Of a DNA stretch of 23,275 bases, positions 23,046-23,275 are shown piece after piece. The stretch is from JAUQQI01 sp042408785 (lineage in GTDB: Bacteria > Chloroflexota > Dehalococcoidia > JAUQQI01). How positions within the stretch are numbered: the first letter of the stretch is position 1; each line of letters starts with the position of its first letter. The DNA lies in the NCBI GenBank assembly GCA_042408785.1, contig JBHOQU010000139.1:1-23275 (forward strand), in the 5' to 3' direction. The position numbers and the translations under genes are program-made. The notes under the pieces are model-generated. The model was not told the DNA's origin, made no database searches, and saw nothing but the letters and a program-made list of their open reading frames with translations.

Positions 23046-23186
23046 GTCGTCTCCCAAGGCGGCCCCTTCCCGGGCCGGCCGTCAGACCGCGCCCGAGCAG
23101 GGCCGCAGGTTTAGCATCACCGAAGGAGGATACCAGGTTTGCAGCAGCTACGAATAAACGCACTATTGTTTTGCTACTATAGAAGC

Positions 23187-23275
23187 ATGGAACTCTTATC
23201 CATTGGAGAAGCGGCAAAGCGTTTAGGCGTGCACCCGAACCGCCTCGGGGTTGATTAAACCCGTGCGGCTTCCCA
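23187..23275 (+). pseudogene. Broken N-terminus of an IS607-type TnpA (MerR-like HTH)
   Basis: From the ATG at 23187 the frame reads MELLSIGEAAKRLGVHPN, the standard start of IS607-family serine recombinases with a MerR-like helix-turn-helix, and then runs off into RLGVD and a stop at 23256-23258. In the next frame the window ends with LIKPVRLP (from 23251), which is the stretch expected a few residues later in the same family. The codons for the recognition helix between the two parts (about 17 bases by comparison with the family) appear to be missing, breaking the frame. An in-frame TTG at 23139 with GGAGG at 23125-23129 could be the true start, giving 16 more residues; an extended -10 (TGCTACTAT, 23172-23180) lies between them. 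Local DNA is more AT-rich than the rest. The catalytic domain is outside the window. A stand-alone MerR-like or excisionase fragment is the alternative. Confidence 0.6.

Overview
The window is a GC-rich (by eye about two thirds G+C) bacterial chromosome segment, almost fully coding, with strong GGAGG-type ribosome binding sites and several GTG/TTG starts. The gene content is a PerR/manganese-catalase pair, AcnA, a LonC-type Lon protease, SbcC, PurA, a rhomboid protease and an IS607-like end fragment. Together this points to a GC-rich, possibly thermophilic member of the Bacillota or a nearby lineage. That placement is inference and no marker here fixes it. No gap between genes exceeds 300 bases. 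No rRNA, tRNA or CRISPR array was seen.

Layout: (1) Bases 1-4153, plus strand: the 3' part of a class III CoA-transferase, a zinc alcohol dehydrogenase, a perR-manganese catalase operon with a clear promoter and a PerR-box-like operator, a perfect 19-bp inverted repeat, and sfsA. (2) Bases 4146-11906, minus strand: an amidase with an extra N-terminal domain, a 1055-residue NorD/CbbO-like von Willebrand factor A protein, and acnA with its own promoter. (3) Bases 12014-20640, plus strand: a rifampin-phosphotransferase-like PEP-synthase-family protein, a LonC-like protease, SbcC and a metallo-beta-lactamase-fold protein. (4) Bases 20637-23045, minus strand: rhomboid (with a YggT-like tail) followed by purA. 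(5) At the right edge, a broken IS607-type transposase N-terminus on the plus strand.

Most genes are housekeeping or stress functions. The PerR/Mn-catalase pair is a self-contained peroxide response module. SbcC (DNA ends), LonC (proteolysis), the rhomboid and the VWA protein belong to maintenance and quality control. AcnA and PurA are core metabolism.

I did not find a clear-cut new defence or mobile system. The most unusual items are the rhomboid-YggT fusion, the VWA protein with a degenerate metalloprotease-like motif and no AAA+ partner nearby, the RPH-like phosphotransferase of unknown substrate, SbcC without an adjacent SbcD, and the perfect palindrome after the catalase gene.
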